From an uncultured Dehalococcoidia bacterium (lineage in GTDB: Bacteria; Chloroflexota; Dehalococcoidia; Lucifugimonadales; UBA3495): 64,000 nucleotides of DNA. The stretch's first letter is position 1. Every line of letters begins with the position of its first letter. Of this stretch, positions 1 through 8,624 are shown in pieces. The stretch spans positions 4,022,608 through 4,086,607 of the forward strand of contig OX638345.1 in the NCBI GenBank assembly GCA_951813535.1, in the 5' to 3' direction. The notes under the pieces are model-generated. The model searched no databases. It was not told the DNA's origin and saw nothing but the letters and a program-made list of their open reading frames with translations. The position numbers and the translations under genes are program-made.

Positions 1-47
1 ACCTTGTCGTGGGCGGGTACGATTGTGTGATCCAATTGCAACGGCAT
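1..47 (-). CDS. VOC-family (glyoxalase-like) protein, 5' end only
   Basis: Only the first 15 codons lie in the window (MPLQLDHTIVPAHDK). The gene runs off the left edge on the minus strand. A strong AGGAGGA Shine-Dalgarno sits a few bases before the ATG at 47. The pattern of a hydrophobic beta strand with DHT(I/V)VPA soon after the start is typical of the first strand of vicinal-oxygen-chelate proteins, where the His is a metal ligand. The family call rests on this short stretch alone, so the specific function is unknown. It is divided from the next minus-strand gene by about 100 bases. Confidence 0.5.
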   Translation of the reverse strand, partial: MPLQLDHTIVPAHDK

Positions 48-150
48 GGCTGTCCTCCTCTTGTGAGACTGTAACGAACGTCGTTGTTCCAACGCCGGTT
101 CATCTTGAGATGGTTTCAGAGTGCGATGCACATCAAGCACACCGACCAAT

Positions 151-2139
151 TCAGCATCGCTCGCCGTCTCCGGCCCAGTAGTCATACTTCCGCCCCGCCA
201 GTTCCACCATCTCGGCCACGTCCTCGTCGAGCAGGTAGCCCTCATCCACCAGGCCCATCGCAGCGCGAGTCACCTGCTCCACATAGTCCTCGCGGTCAGA
301 ATACAACTCCTCGATGGATGATCGCGGATCGCCGGAGGCCTCCCTTTCGGCCCGGGTCGCCGGCAGCGGCAGAGACCAGCCGGCCAGGCCGCCGGTGATC
401 CCGATGAACAGGTTGGAGTTGCCGATGCTCTCGTCCCGCAGGTTCCACCCGGTGTAGGTTGCCACCGGCACCGTCAGGTCGGGCAGGCAGATGCCCCGCC
501 GTTCGTTGAACGTCTCGTCGATGTCGGCCACCAGCGCCGGGAACTCCTCCCCCTCGTCGGCCGGCAGGTTTATCGTGCGGCCCAGGTGTGCCTCCGGCCC
601 GTAGTCCAGCCGGATCGCCCGGGTGGTCTCCGTGGGCACGCGCACGCCGGGCAGCTTGGCGAACCGCTCCAGCAGCGTGTGCGACTCCACCGCCGTGCCA
701 TCGTCCAGGCTGGGATGGCGGCTGGCGGGAGGTTCCTCACCAGTGGTGACCCACCGGTCCAGGTTGTCCAGCGCCGCCCGCAGCAGCGGCGCGTAGTCCA
801 CGCTGTTGAAGGGAAGCTGGCCCTTGATACCGTCGTTGGCCCGGATCTCGATCGGCGGGAACTCCCCCGAACCGTGCATGCAGCCGGCGAAGTGGTACCG
901 GCGCACCGATGCGGATTCCGCCGCGTCGGTCAGCGTTTCCAGGTCGGTGTGGATCAGCGCCGCGTCGCCACGCCAGTACTCGGCCGAGGTGTTGGTGAAC
1001 ATGATCTTGGGCACGGAGCCCCGCCGCTCAATCGAATCGAGCAGGGAGCCCTGCGCCCCCGTCACCGGGTCGGTCTGCGTGGTGTCCGTGAAGGGGAACA
1101 TCTCCGGAATGATGTAGCAAACGTCCTTGGAGGGTTGTCCGAAACGCAGGTTGAACTCGCCGCGCATCGCCCCCGCCACGTGGGGGATGATCCCGTCCAG
1201 CGCCGGCCGGTCATCTTCGTCTTCGTTGATGCCCACGTGGATGTACTGGCGCAGGAAACGGCCGCTCTGGGAACGGCCCATGGCGTAGGCATAGTCGATT
1301 GCGCCGGCGCATGGATTGCCGGCTGCTGCCGGGGCGTGCTTCAGGAACGAGACGGCGTCCCGCATGGCGGCGAACCCCAGCCCCACGATCCGACTGCCCG
1401 TGGTGGTGTAGACCAGCTGGTAGATCCTTCCCGGCTCGAATCCGGAGGGCATGTAGATGTGGTTGTGCTGCGGTTCCAGGTCGGCGTCCTCCACCCGAAC
1501 AAAGGACCACTGGTCGCGGTCGACCGGTGTGGCCGGACTGTTGGGCAGGTCCCGCACCGTCAGGGTCGCCTCCGCTTCCTCCGGATCAGCGGCGGGATTG
1601 GGCAGGTGCTGCCGGTCGGCCAGCAGGAACACCTGGGTCGGTTCGTTGCACTGGAACTGGCACATGATCCGGCCCGTCAGCGGCCCCTGGGGTCCGATGG
1701 CTTCCGGCGCGTGCAGCCCGATCAGCCCCGGCGTCGGCGGCACGTCGGCCTGCCAGCCGCCCCAGACCACGGTGTAGCCCCGACGCATCAGGTAGCCGTT
1801 GCCAGCCTCCAGGGGAGACGTCGGGTCGTTGGCCGTGGGCACGCTGTTCAGGCTCAGCGCGGTTTTGCGGCCCCGGTTCACCACGTCGAACAGGATGCGG
1901 CGGTTGCCCCGGTCAGCGTTCGCCGGCTGGAGCATGGCGAAGTCCGACGAGAACTCCACCAGGCCCGCGGCGTTGCGCGGCGCCAGGTCGAGGTCCGTGA
2001 TCCCCTGGTTTCGGGGATGCGACGGGTCCACCGCGTAGTGGGCAGTGCCCTCCAGCAGTTCATACGCGCCCACGTCGCCGAAGCTCTCGCCGGACGCGAA
2101 ACTGGTCCTCTTGGTGATATCCAGTTGTGTAATTGCCAA
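151..2139 (-). CDS. alpha/beta hydrolase domain-containing protein (Abhydrolase_10-like)
   Basis: A 662-residue protein with the nucleophile elbow GRSQSG at about residues 288-293 (Ser near 290), inside a region typical of the large 'alpha/beta hydrolase domain' family. The predicted start is TTG at 2139, preceded at short spacing by GGAGG. No signal peptide or membrane segment is visible, so it is probably cytoplasmic. A late GCMHGSGEF segment is a plausible place for the catalytic His, but I cannot assign the full triad. Substrate unknown; such proteins sit beside catabolic amidohydrolases, as this one does (the next gene upstream is an amidohydrolase on the same strand). Family call fairly sure, reaction not. 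Confidence 0.75.
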   Translation of the reverse strand: MAITQLDITKRTSFASGESFGDVGAYELLEGTAHYAVDPSHPRNQGITDLDLAPRNAAGLVEFSSDFAMLQPANADRGNRRILFDVVNRGRKTALSLNSVPTANDPTSPLEAGNGYLMRRGYTVVWGGWQADVPPTPGLIGLHAPEAIGPQGPLTGRIMCQFQCNEPTQVFLLADRQHLPNPAADPEEAEATLTVRDLPNSPATPVDRDQWSFVRVEDADLEPQHNHIYMPSGFEPGRIYQLVYTTTGSRIVGLGFAAMRDAVSFLKHAPAAAGNPCAGAIDYAYAMGRSQSGRFLRQYIHVGINEDEDDRPALDGIIPHVAGAMRGEFNLRFGQPSKDVCYIIPEMFPFTDTTQTDPVTGAQGSLLDSIERRGSVPKIMFTNTSAEYWRGDAALIHTDLETLTDAAESASVRRYHFAGCMHGSGEFPPIEIRANDGIKGQLPFNSVDYAPLLRAALDNLDRWVTTGEEPPASRHPSLDDGTAVESHTLLERFAKLPGVRVPTETTRAIRLDYGPEAHLGRTINLPADEGEEFPALVADIDETFNERRGICLPDLTVPVATYTGWNLRDESIGNSNLFIGITGGLAGWSLPLPATRAEREASGDPRSSIEELYSDREDYVEQVTRAAMGLVDEGYLLDEDVAEMVELAGRKYDYWAGDGERC

Positions 2140-2292
2140 GATGCCTCCGGTGGGCCGATGGCCGATAGTAAGTGCGGTACGCGCTGAATGTGGCGTTGAA
2201 TTCTCAGGATGATATTAGCACTGGTGAACACCTCCTGGGGCGCAATTGCTACCCGCAGGTTGGATAGCGAGATCGCACCGGGCAGGAGCGCT

Positions 2293-3843
2293 TCAGGAAC
2301 GGGCGTTGTACGCGGTGAAGGGCTGGGAGTCCTGCGGCATCGTGCCGCTGTAGAACCGTCGCAGGTGGGGCTCCACCAGCGAAGCCAACTCGCGCCGCTC
2401 TTCCTCCTGGGCTGTCAGAGGCCGGTCCAGTGCGCCCTTGATCTCTCGGAACAGGTCGGCTTTGTCCACCCGGGTGTGTTGGCCGTCGCGCAGTATCACT
2501 TCACCGTCCACCAGCACTGTGTCAACGTCGATGCCCCGCGCCCGGTGCACCAGCGCGTCCACCACTGACACGCGCGGATCCAGGAAGGGCTCCTCGATGT
2601 TCCGCATGTCCACCAGCGTCATGTCCGCCCGCTTCCCCGGCTCCAGGGTGCCGATGCGGTCGCCGAACCAACTGGCATAGGCTCCGTTCACCGTTGCCAT
2701 CTCCAGCACCTGGTTCGAGGTGGGAGGCTCCAGGTCGATGCCGGGCACCCGGTGAAGCTTGAGCACCAACCGCATCTCCTGGAACAGGTCCTTGTCGTCG
2801 TTCAGGCCGGCCTCGTCGCTGCCGATGGCCACCTTGATGCCGGCCGCCAGGATGCGACCCATTGGCGCGATCCCGCTCTGCAAGCGCAGGTTGGAACTGG
2901 CGTTGTGGCAGATGTTGGTTCCGGTGGCCGCCATTATGCTGAGGTCTTCTTCAGTGGCCCACACGCTGTGGCCGCAAACCACTTCTGGCCCCAGGAAACC
3001 TATTTCGTGTAGGTGCTGCAGCGGCGTCTTGCCATAGGCGGTGTGGCCGTACAGCTTCTGGTAAACGGTCTCCTGCAGGTGGATGTGGATGCCGGTGCTG
3101 TGGCGTCCCGCCAACTCCTTGATGGCCATGAGCAGCTCGTCAGAGCATCGATGCACGTTGCTGGGAGCCATCGTGACCTGCACCCGTTCGTGCTGGTTGT
3201 CGCCATATTTCCGGCAGATCTCCTCCAGCACGGGCATGATCTCGGCCACGGGCCGGTAGCCGGCCGCCATGAAGGATCGGTACCGCTCGGCCAGTTCGGA
3301 AGGCATCTGCGCCCCAAAATCGGCCTCGCCGCCGCCCGGGCCGGCAACCATCGAATTCTGGTCCACCACGGACGGGGCATAGGAGACCCGCATCCCGGAG
3401 GTCTGGTACGCGCCGACGACCTTGTCCGCTATCTCCATGCTCACCGGCCCGGTCCCGCGAGGGGTCGAGTGTATCGCCTGCACCGTGGTGGTGCCGGTCT
3501 CGATCATCTGGACCGCGCCGTAAAGCTGGTCCAGGTAGGGGTCAATGGCCCGAACGCCGATGCGGTGCAGGCTCCACATTTCCAGCGGCAGGTCCGGCGC
3601 CCCCATCTGGAAGGGCGTCAGTCCCACGTGAAAGTGGTCGTTGACCATGCCGGGCATGACGATGTGGTTGCCGGAACCGATGACCTCAGCGTCAGGGTGT
3701 TGACGGCTGAGTTCCCGGTAGTCGCCCACCGCTTCGATGACTCCGTCGCGCTGCAGCACCGCCCCGTCGGCTACCACCTCCGCCGAGTTGGAACCGGTGA
3801 CCTTGCAGACGACGTGCTTGCCCCGTATCAGAGATAGCGCCAT
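2293..3843 (-). CDS. amidohydrolase family protein (MTA/SAH deaminase / chlorohydrolase-like)
   Basis: 516 residues, metal-dependent hydrolase of the amidohydrolase superfamily. The first metal motif is seen as DHFHVG (His70 and His72) after a beta-sandwich N-terminus. HIHLQE near residue 255, GHSVW near 290 and a later SDEAG supply the third and fourth His ligands and the catalytic Asp. The C-terminal GTLEPGKRADMTLVD segment is the usual return to the beta-sandwich domain. This layout matches the cytosine-deaminase-like branch (5'-methylthioadenosine/SAH deaminase, atrazine chlorohydrolase). The start ATG at 3843 has GGGGAGG upstream. It could deaminate or dechlorinate an N-heterocycle; the substrate cannot be read from sequence. 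About 230 bases separate it from the divergent hydrolase gene. Confidence 0.82.
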   Translation of the reverse strand: MALSLIRGKHVVCKVTGSNSAEVVADGAVLQRDGVIEAVGDYRELSRQHPDAEVIGSGNHIVMPGMVNDHFHVGLTPFQMGAPDLPLEMWSLHRIGVRAIDPYLDQLYGAVQMIETGTTTVQAIHSTPRGTGPVSMEIADKVVGAYQTSGMRVSYAPSVVDQNSMVAGPGGGEADFGAQMPSELAERYRSFMAAGYRPVAEIMPVLEEICRKYGDNQHERVQVTMAPSNVHRCSDELLMAIKELAGRHSTGIHIHLQETVYQKLYGHTAYGKTPLQHLHEIGFLGPEVVCGHSVWATEEDLSIMAATGTNICHNASSNLRLQSGIAPMGRILAAGIKVAIGSDEAGLNDDKDLFQEMRLVLKLHRVPGIDLEPPTSNQVLEMATVNGAYASWFGDRIGTLEPGKRADMTLVDMRNIEEPFLDPRVSVVDALVHRARGIDVDTVLVDGEVILRDGQHTRVDKADLFREIKGALDRPLTAQEEERRELASLVEPHLRRFYSGTMPQDSQPFTAYNARS

Positions 3844-4075
3844 GACCGCCTCCCCGCGAATGCCTCGCGCAATGCTGGCCGAAGTCGGAACGTTTCCTGC
3901 CGCATTCTACACACCCTTCGCGACGGCGCCAGGGGACACCGTTCCGCAATTCTCCTGCGACCGGTCATGTCACCAACCATCCCATAGGATATGCTTGTCC
4001 CCAACGCCAGACGCCGTGGTTGCGCGGCCAACATCGGCTGAGGACGCGAATACATCGAAAATGTGCGGAGGAGCA

Positions 4076-4888
4076 ATGCCGATCCTCGATTTGAACGGCG
4101 ACGAATTTCACTATCACCTGGACGATTTTTCGGACCCCTGGCGCCATGACGCTCCGATCATGCTCCACCACGCCGCCGGCGGGAACCTGCACCGGTGGCG
4201 GCCCTGGGTTCCGACGCTGGCGCGGCATCGCCGGGTGGTACGGTTCGATATGCGAGGCCATGCCGGCACACGCAAGAGTCTCAGCCAACCGTTCGACCTG
4301 GCCGATCTGGCTGGCGATATCGCCCGCGTCATGGACGGGTTGGGAATGGACAAAACCCATCTGGTCGGCGCGTCGGCGGGCGGCATCGTCAGCCTCCGCT
4401 TCGCCCATGATTATCCCGACCGATTGCTGAGCCTGACCCTTGTGGCATCCACGCCGAAGCTGGCCCAGATGGGGGCCAACATGGACGCCGCGCCCTGGCG
4501 GGGAATCCTCGAACAGCAGGGAACGCGCGCCTGGCTGCTGGCCGACACCGACAAGAGGTTCGGCCCCGATACGCCCGACGAGGTGGTGCAGTGGTACGCG
4601 GATGAAGGCAGCAAGACCGCCGCGTCGGAGGTGATCGCGCTCCAGGGTTGCCTGCTGGCCGCAGACCTCACGCCCTTGCTGCCGGATATCGCCGTTCCGA
4701 CGCTGATCCTGGGCGCGTCACACGACGACATCACCCCCGTGGAGATCCAGCACTTGATGGCGCATCAGATGCCCGATGCGCAACTCGAACTGATCGACGG
4801 CGTGGGTCACAACATGAAGGTTGAGATCCCCGACGCCCTGGCCGGCCGTACTCTCCAGTTCATCAACGAGGTCGACGCGCGACTGTAG
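4076..4888 (+). CDS. alpha/beta fold hydrolase
   Basis: 270 residues, close to the usual size for this fold. The oxyanion region is HHAAGGN, the nucleophile elbow is GASAGG, the acid is probably in ASHDDITP and the catalytic His in DGVGHNM. I chose the ATG at 4076 because it follows GCGGAGGAGCA; the open frame extends upstream to 3737 but that part has no family similarity. It resembles 3-oxoadipate enol-lactonase and related C-C or ester hydrolases. Divergent from the amidohydrolase and convergent with the following aminotransferase. Likely cytoplasmic; substrate unknown. Confidence 0.82.
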   Translation: MPILDLNGDEFHYHLDDFSDPWRHDAPIMLHHAAGGNLHRWRPWVPTLARHRRVVRFDMRGHAGTRKSLSQPFDLADLAGDIARVMDGLGMDKTHLVGASAGGIVSLRFAHDYPDRLLSLTLVASTPKLAQMGANMDAAPWRGILEQQGTRAWLLADTDKRFGPDTPDEVVQWYADEGSKTAASEVIALQGCLLAADLTPLLPDIAVPTLILGASHDDITPVEIQHLMAHQMPDAQLELIDGVGHNMKVEIPDALAGRTLQFINEVDARL

Positions 4889-4946
4889 GTTTCTCGGTCG
4901 CGACCGGCAACTGTCGGAACGGGCCGGCCGGCGACCGATCCGCCGA

Positions 4947-6152
4947 TCAGGGCAGCGCGCCCTCCCGGCGGAACACATCGGCCAGCTTTTCCACCCCCTC
5001 CCGGATCTCTTCCTCGGACGGCAGGGCGAAGCAGAGCCGGATGTAGCCGGCCGCCGCGTCGGGGTCCGCTGACCAGTCCGGCCCGGGGTTGAACGCGATG
5101 CCTTCGCGGAGAGCGGGTCCTTCCAGGTTACGGGAATCGACGCCGTCGGGCAGCTTGACCCACAGGTACATGCCGCCCCGGGGCACTTCAAACTCGACGC
5201 TGGGGCCAAAGGACTCGCGTAGCGCGCTGCCCAGCACGTCGCACTTGCGCTGCAATGAGGACCGGACCTCCAGGATGTGGTCCTCGTAGTGGTGGGTGAA
5301 ATAGTCGCCCACGATCATCTGGTCCATGACGCCGGTGCCGGCGTCGTTCTTGCGGGAGAGCAGGCGGCTCATCACGTCCCACGAAGCCACGACGTAGCCG
5401 AGGCGCGTTCCTGGCCCCAGGGTTTTCGAGAACGAGCCGATGTGCAGCACCCGGTTGCTGTCGTCCAGAGACCGGATCGCATTCTCGTACTCGCCCTCGA
5501 ATATGAGGTCGGCGTAGCACTCATCCTCGAAAATGGGCACGCCGTATTCCTCGCTCAGTTCCAGCATCCGCAACCGGCGGTCCATGGTCAACACGGTGCC
5601 GGTGGGGTTCTGCAGCGTCGGGATCGTGTAGATGTACTTGGGACGCACTCCCCGTTCGCGCAGGTCTTCCAGGGCCCGGGCCAGGTGGTCCATCCGCATC
5701 CCATCCTGGTCCACGTCGATGCCAACGATGTTGACCTTCCTGCGTCGCAGATTGCCCAGGGCGCCGGAGAAACTGAACGCTTCGACGATTGCCGTGTCGC
5801 CCTCCTCCAGCAGGATTTCGTTGATGAGTTCAATCCCCTGGCCGGAACCCGACGTGATCAGCACGTCGTCGATCGTCGTATTGATGCCTCGATGCTCACC
5901 CAGCTTTTCGACCAGGAACTCGCGTAACGGGAGGATGCCCTGCGGCCCGCCGGAGAAGTTGTACATGGAAATGTTCCGGGCGTCGCCGCGGAACACCCTC
6001 TCCGCCGACTCGATGAATTCTTCCGTCGGCACCATGTCGGGGTCGCTGTGGCCGCCGATGAAGTTGTACCGGGGGTGACCTCCCCACGGGGCCGCAGGAG
6101 GCGGCAGTTCGCGGTTGAATAGCGCGGAATAGTCCAAACCCTGCCCTGGCAT
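4947..6152 (-). CDS. PLP-dependent aminotransferase (class I/II, 2-aminoadipate/MocR-like)
   Basis: About 401 residues of fold-type I aminotransferase. Visible motifs: YNFSGGPQGILPLREFL near the N-terminus, the TSGSGQGIELI region that contacts the PLP phosphate, TLQNPTG with the conserved Asn, and the Schiff-base lysine in GSFSKTLGPGTRLG. This combination is typical of LysN/2-aminoadipate transaminases and of the catalytic domain of MocR regulators, but there is no DNA-binding domain here. A longer start at 6215 is possible; I prefer the ATG at 6152 because GGAGGATC lies just upstream. Probably an alpha-amino acid:2-oxoglutarate transaminase; the amino donor is unknown. Confidence 0.85.
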   Translation of the reverse strand: MPGQGLDYSALFNRELPPPAAPWGGHPRYNFIGGHSDPDMVPTEEFIESAERVFRGDARNISMYNFSGGPQGILPLREFLVEKLGEHRGINTTIDDVLITSGSGQGIELINEILLEEGDTAIVEAFSFSGALGNLRRRKVNIVGIDVDQDGMRMDHLARALEDLRERGVRPKYIYTIPTLQNPTGTVLTMDRRLRMLELSEEYGVPIFEDECYADLIFEGEYENAIRSLDDSNRVLHIGSFSKTLGPGTRLGYVVASWDVMSRLLSRKNDAGTGVMDQMIVGDYFTHHYEDHILEVRSSLQRKCDVLGSALRESFGPSVEFEVPRGGMYLWVKLPDGVDSRNLEGPALREGIAFNPGPDWSADPDAAAGYIRLCFALPSEEEIREGVEKLADVFRREGALP

Positions 6153-6267
6153 CGGTTGATCCTCCAATTCAGTGGGCGCGCTTTCTTTCAGTGAGGCCGG
6201 CGCGGTCGCGAGCATCCTAACACCGCCACCGCCGGGCGTCGACGGCCGGAGTCAAGTCCCTGTAGAG

Positions 6268-6433
6268 CTCACGCGTACCCACTTTGAGTAGTTCATCAGA
6301 ATCAGGATTTTCAGGATTATGGGATTGGCCCGATTGAGACCATTCAGGGCAGGGCGCTCCTGATCCTGATAATCCGTAAATCCGGCAAATCCTGATTCTG
6401 ACGATGCCGCTGCCCAAACTGGGTACGAGTCAG
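6268..6433. repeat. dispersed inverted-repeat element, type A, copy 1
   Basis: Outer ends CTCACGCGTACCC at 6268-6280 and GGGTACGAGTCAG at 6421-6433 form an inverted repeat. Inside them TCAGAATCAGGATTTTCAGG and AAATCCTGATTCTGA form a second inverted pair. The same internal pattern recurs at 14876-15040, 18397-18563 and 19395-19559. No coding content. It fills most of the gap between the aminotransferase start and the biotin-carrier stop. Confidence 0.7.
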
Positions 6434-6454
6434 CATGGCAACGGGCGCGATGCG

Positions 6455-7012
6455 TCAGCCGCCGTCTCCGGTGTCGCCCTCAGGGACCAGTTCCAGCAGG
6501 CGCATGCCCCGGTCGACCTGCTGGCCCGGCTCCACGGACACGCGCCGCACGACGCCGTCGCGTGGCGCGGTGATCACCAGCTCCATTTTCATGGACTCCA
6601 TCAGCACCACGGTCTGGTTGCGCTCCACGCGGTCCCCTTCGGCGACCAGCACCTCCAGCACCGCGCCGGGCATGGGAGCGAGGATATCTCCTTGCGCTTC
6701 TGCGGCCGCACCGCCCCCGCGTCGCCGCGATTCCTCCCGCTGGAACACGAACAGGCCGCCGTCCACCCACAGGTGAAGCTCGGCGCCGACCCAGGCCCAG
6801 GCAAACGGCAGGGTCTGATCCGATTCGTTCCGGAACAACCCCTCACCAGTCTGATGGGACTCGATGCTCAGGGTGATGGCGGCGTCCAGACCGGCCGCCC
6901 CATCGCCCTCCAGGCTGAAGGTGAAGGAGCCATCCCGCTCTTCCGCGCGGTAGCGATACACTTCGCCCTCCGCAGGGTAGGTTTCCCGCATCTGGCCCTG
7001 GCTCTGGGTCAT
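6455..7012 (-). CDS. biotin carboxyl carrier subunit (acyl-CoA carboxylase)
   Basis: 185 residues. The C-terminal 80 residues are a biotinyl/lipoyl domain with the biotinylation site MESMKME (Lys between the two Met). Before it lies a roughly 90-residue region like the BT linker of methylcrotonyl/propionyl-CoA carboxylase alpha chains. The ATG at 7012 overlaps the TGA of the biotin carboxylase gene (ATGA), so translation is probably coupled. In most MCC or PCC alpha subunits this part is fused to the biotin carboxylase; here it is a separate chain. The Lys carries CO2 from the carboxylase to the carboxyltransferase subunit. The much longer open frame up to 7501 is read-through in another frame and not part of the gene. 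Confidence 0.85.
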   Translation of the reverse strand: MTQSQGQMRETYPAEGEVYRYRAEERDGSFTFSLEGDGAAGLDAAITLSIESHQTGEGLFRNESDQTLPFAWAWVGAELHLWVDGGLFVFQREESRRRGGGAAAEAQGDILAPMPGAVLEVLVAEGDRVERNQTVVLMESMKMELVITAPRDGVVRRVSVEPGQQVDRGMRLLELVPEGDTGDGG

Positions 7013-8511
7013 GGGAGCCTTCGCTGCCCGGCGGTTTGCCAGGGACTGACCCTCACCCGATCCCGGGACGCGGTCGTCGGAGACGCTGGGCCAACCGGTT
7101 GCAGGGCTGCCCACGCCGCCAGCGCCCGGGCGTTCATGCGCGACTGGTCGGTCACCGCTGGCCTGGTGACGGCCGGGTTCCACTCCAAAAAGCCGGTGTC
7201 GTATTCGCCCCGCTGGAACTGGGCGTGTCCCATTATCGACCGCAACAGGGGAATGTTGGTGATCACGCCCAGCACCAGGAACCGCGACAGGGCCACATCC
7301 ATCCGGCGCAGGCTCAGGTCCCGGTCCAGCGCCCAGGCGATCAGCTTGGCCAGCATGGGGTCGTAGTAGATCGACACCTCCTGCCCCTCCTCCACTCCGC
7401 TGTCCAGCCGCAGTCCCGGTCCGCTGGGAGGACGCCAGCGCAGCAGGGGCCCGGTGGACGGCACGAAGTCGTGGTAGGGGTCTTCGGCGTAGATGCGGCA
7501 CTCAATAGCATGACCCCGGGGCTGGATGTCCTCCTGCTGCAGCGTCAGCGGCTCCCCGCCGGCGATGCGTACCTGCCACTCCACCATGTCCAGTCCCAGC
7601 ACGGCCTCGGTGACCGGGTGTTCCACCTGCAGGCGGGCGTTCATTTCCAGGAAGTAGAACTCGCCGGTGCGCGGGTCCAGCAGGAACTCCACCGTCCCGG
7701 CGTTGACGTATCCAGCCTCCCGGGCCACGGCGACGGCGGCATCACCCATGCGTTGGCGCAGTTCGGGCGTGATGGCCGGCGAGGGCGTCTCTTCGATGAT
7801 CTTCTGGTGGCGCCGCTGGATGCTGCATTCCCGCTCGCCCAGGTGGACGGTGTGCCCGTCGCCGTCGGCCAGCACCTGGATCTCGATATGACGCGGGTTG
7901 GAAACGTATCGCTCCAGGAACACGCGGCCGTCGCCGAAGGCGGCCTGGGCCTCCCGGCTCGCCACCTCCATGTCCGCGTCCAACCCCTGTGGCGCGCTGA
8001 CGACTCTCATTCCGCGCCCGCCGCCGCCCGCCGCCGCCTTGACCAGCAGGGGGAACCCCCAGCGCTCGGCGAACTCGACGGCCGCAGGATCGCCCGGCAG
8101 GCACTCGGCAGATCCGGGAACCACCGGCACCCCCGCCCGCTGGGCAATCTCCTTGGAACGCAGCTTGTCTCCCAGGAGCGCCATGCTGTCCGCGGATGGC
8201 CCGATAAAGGCGATCTGCGCTTCGCTGCAGGCCCGCGCAAACGCCGGATTTTCCGACAGGAAGCCATAGCCCGGGTGTATGGCATCGGCGCCGCAGTCCC
8301 GGGCGGCCTGCACAATCCGGTCGATGTTCAGGTAGGTCTCTTCAGCGGTATTGCCCGGTAGGGACACCGCCTGCTCCGCCGTCGTCACGTGCGGAGCGCC
8401 GGCGTCAGCCTCGGAATACACCGCCACGGGTGCAATCCCCATGGCGCGCAGGGTCTGGTTGATCCGGACCGCGATCTCCCCGCGATTGGCAACAAGAACT
8501 TTGGAGAACAT
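7009..8511 (-). CDS. biotin carboxylase subunit of an acyl-CoA carboxylase
   Basis: 500 residues. Start MFSKVLVANRGEIAVRI is the classic biotin carboxylase N-terminus. Then come HPGYGFLSEN, the glycine-rich ATP loop AAAGGGGRGMRVV, the HLGERECSIQRRHQKIIEE segment, EMNARLQVEHPVTE with metal and ATP ligands, and a C-terminal biotin-carb-C region. It makes carboxybiotin from ATP and bicarbonate on the carrier encoded just downstream, with which it overlaps by four bases. The final 50 residues after the carboxylase domain resemble the start of the BT linker of MCC alpha, so the pair looks like one alpha subunit split in two. Same operon as the carboxyltransferase at 9867-11474. Confidence 0.9.
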   Translation of the reverse strand: MFSKVLVANRGEIAVRINQTLRAMGIAPVAVYSEADAGAPHVTTAEQAVSLPGNTAEETYLNIDRIVQAARDCGADAIHPGYGFLSENPAFARACSEAQIAFIGPSADSMALLGDKLRSKEIAQRAGVPVVPGSAECLPGDPAAVEFAERWGFPLLVKAAAGGGGRGMRVVSAPQGLDADMEVASREAQAAFGDGRVFLERYVSNPRHIEIQVLADGDGHTVHLGERECSIQRRHQKIIEETPSPAITPELRQRMGDAAVAVAREAGYVNAGTVEFLLDPRTGEFYFLEMNARLQVEHPVTEAVLGLDMVEWQVRIAGGEPLTLQQEDIQPRGHAIECRIYAEDPYHDFVPSTGPLLRWRPPSGPGLRLDSGVEEGQEVSIYYDPMLAKLIAWALDRDLSLRRMDVALSRFLVLGVITNIPLLRSIMGHAQFQRGEYDTGFLEWNPAVTRPAVTDQSRMNARALAAWAALQPVGPASPTTASRDRVRVSPWQTAGQRRLP

Positions 8512-8624
8512 CAGCGAATATCAGTAGCGCGCCCGAGTTCGGTCTGTTGGTCGTTGAAGTGAGGCGATCGCACGTGGCATCCAAAACCGCCCCGGGGCAG
8601 AAGTGAGTTCAAACCGGCCCGATC

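Noticed and set aside
586-2187. Long plus-strand open frame opposite the 662-residue hydrolase gene
   Set aside because: High-GC antisense shadow: no ribosome site, Arg/His/Gly-rich sequence with no domain, and the minus strand has a clear family match. The same reasoning removes the other long antisense frames.
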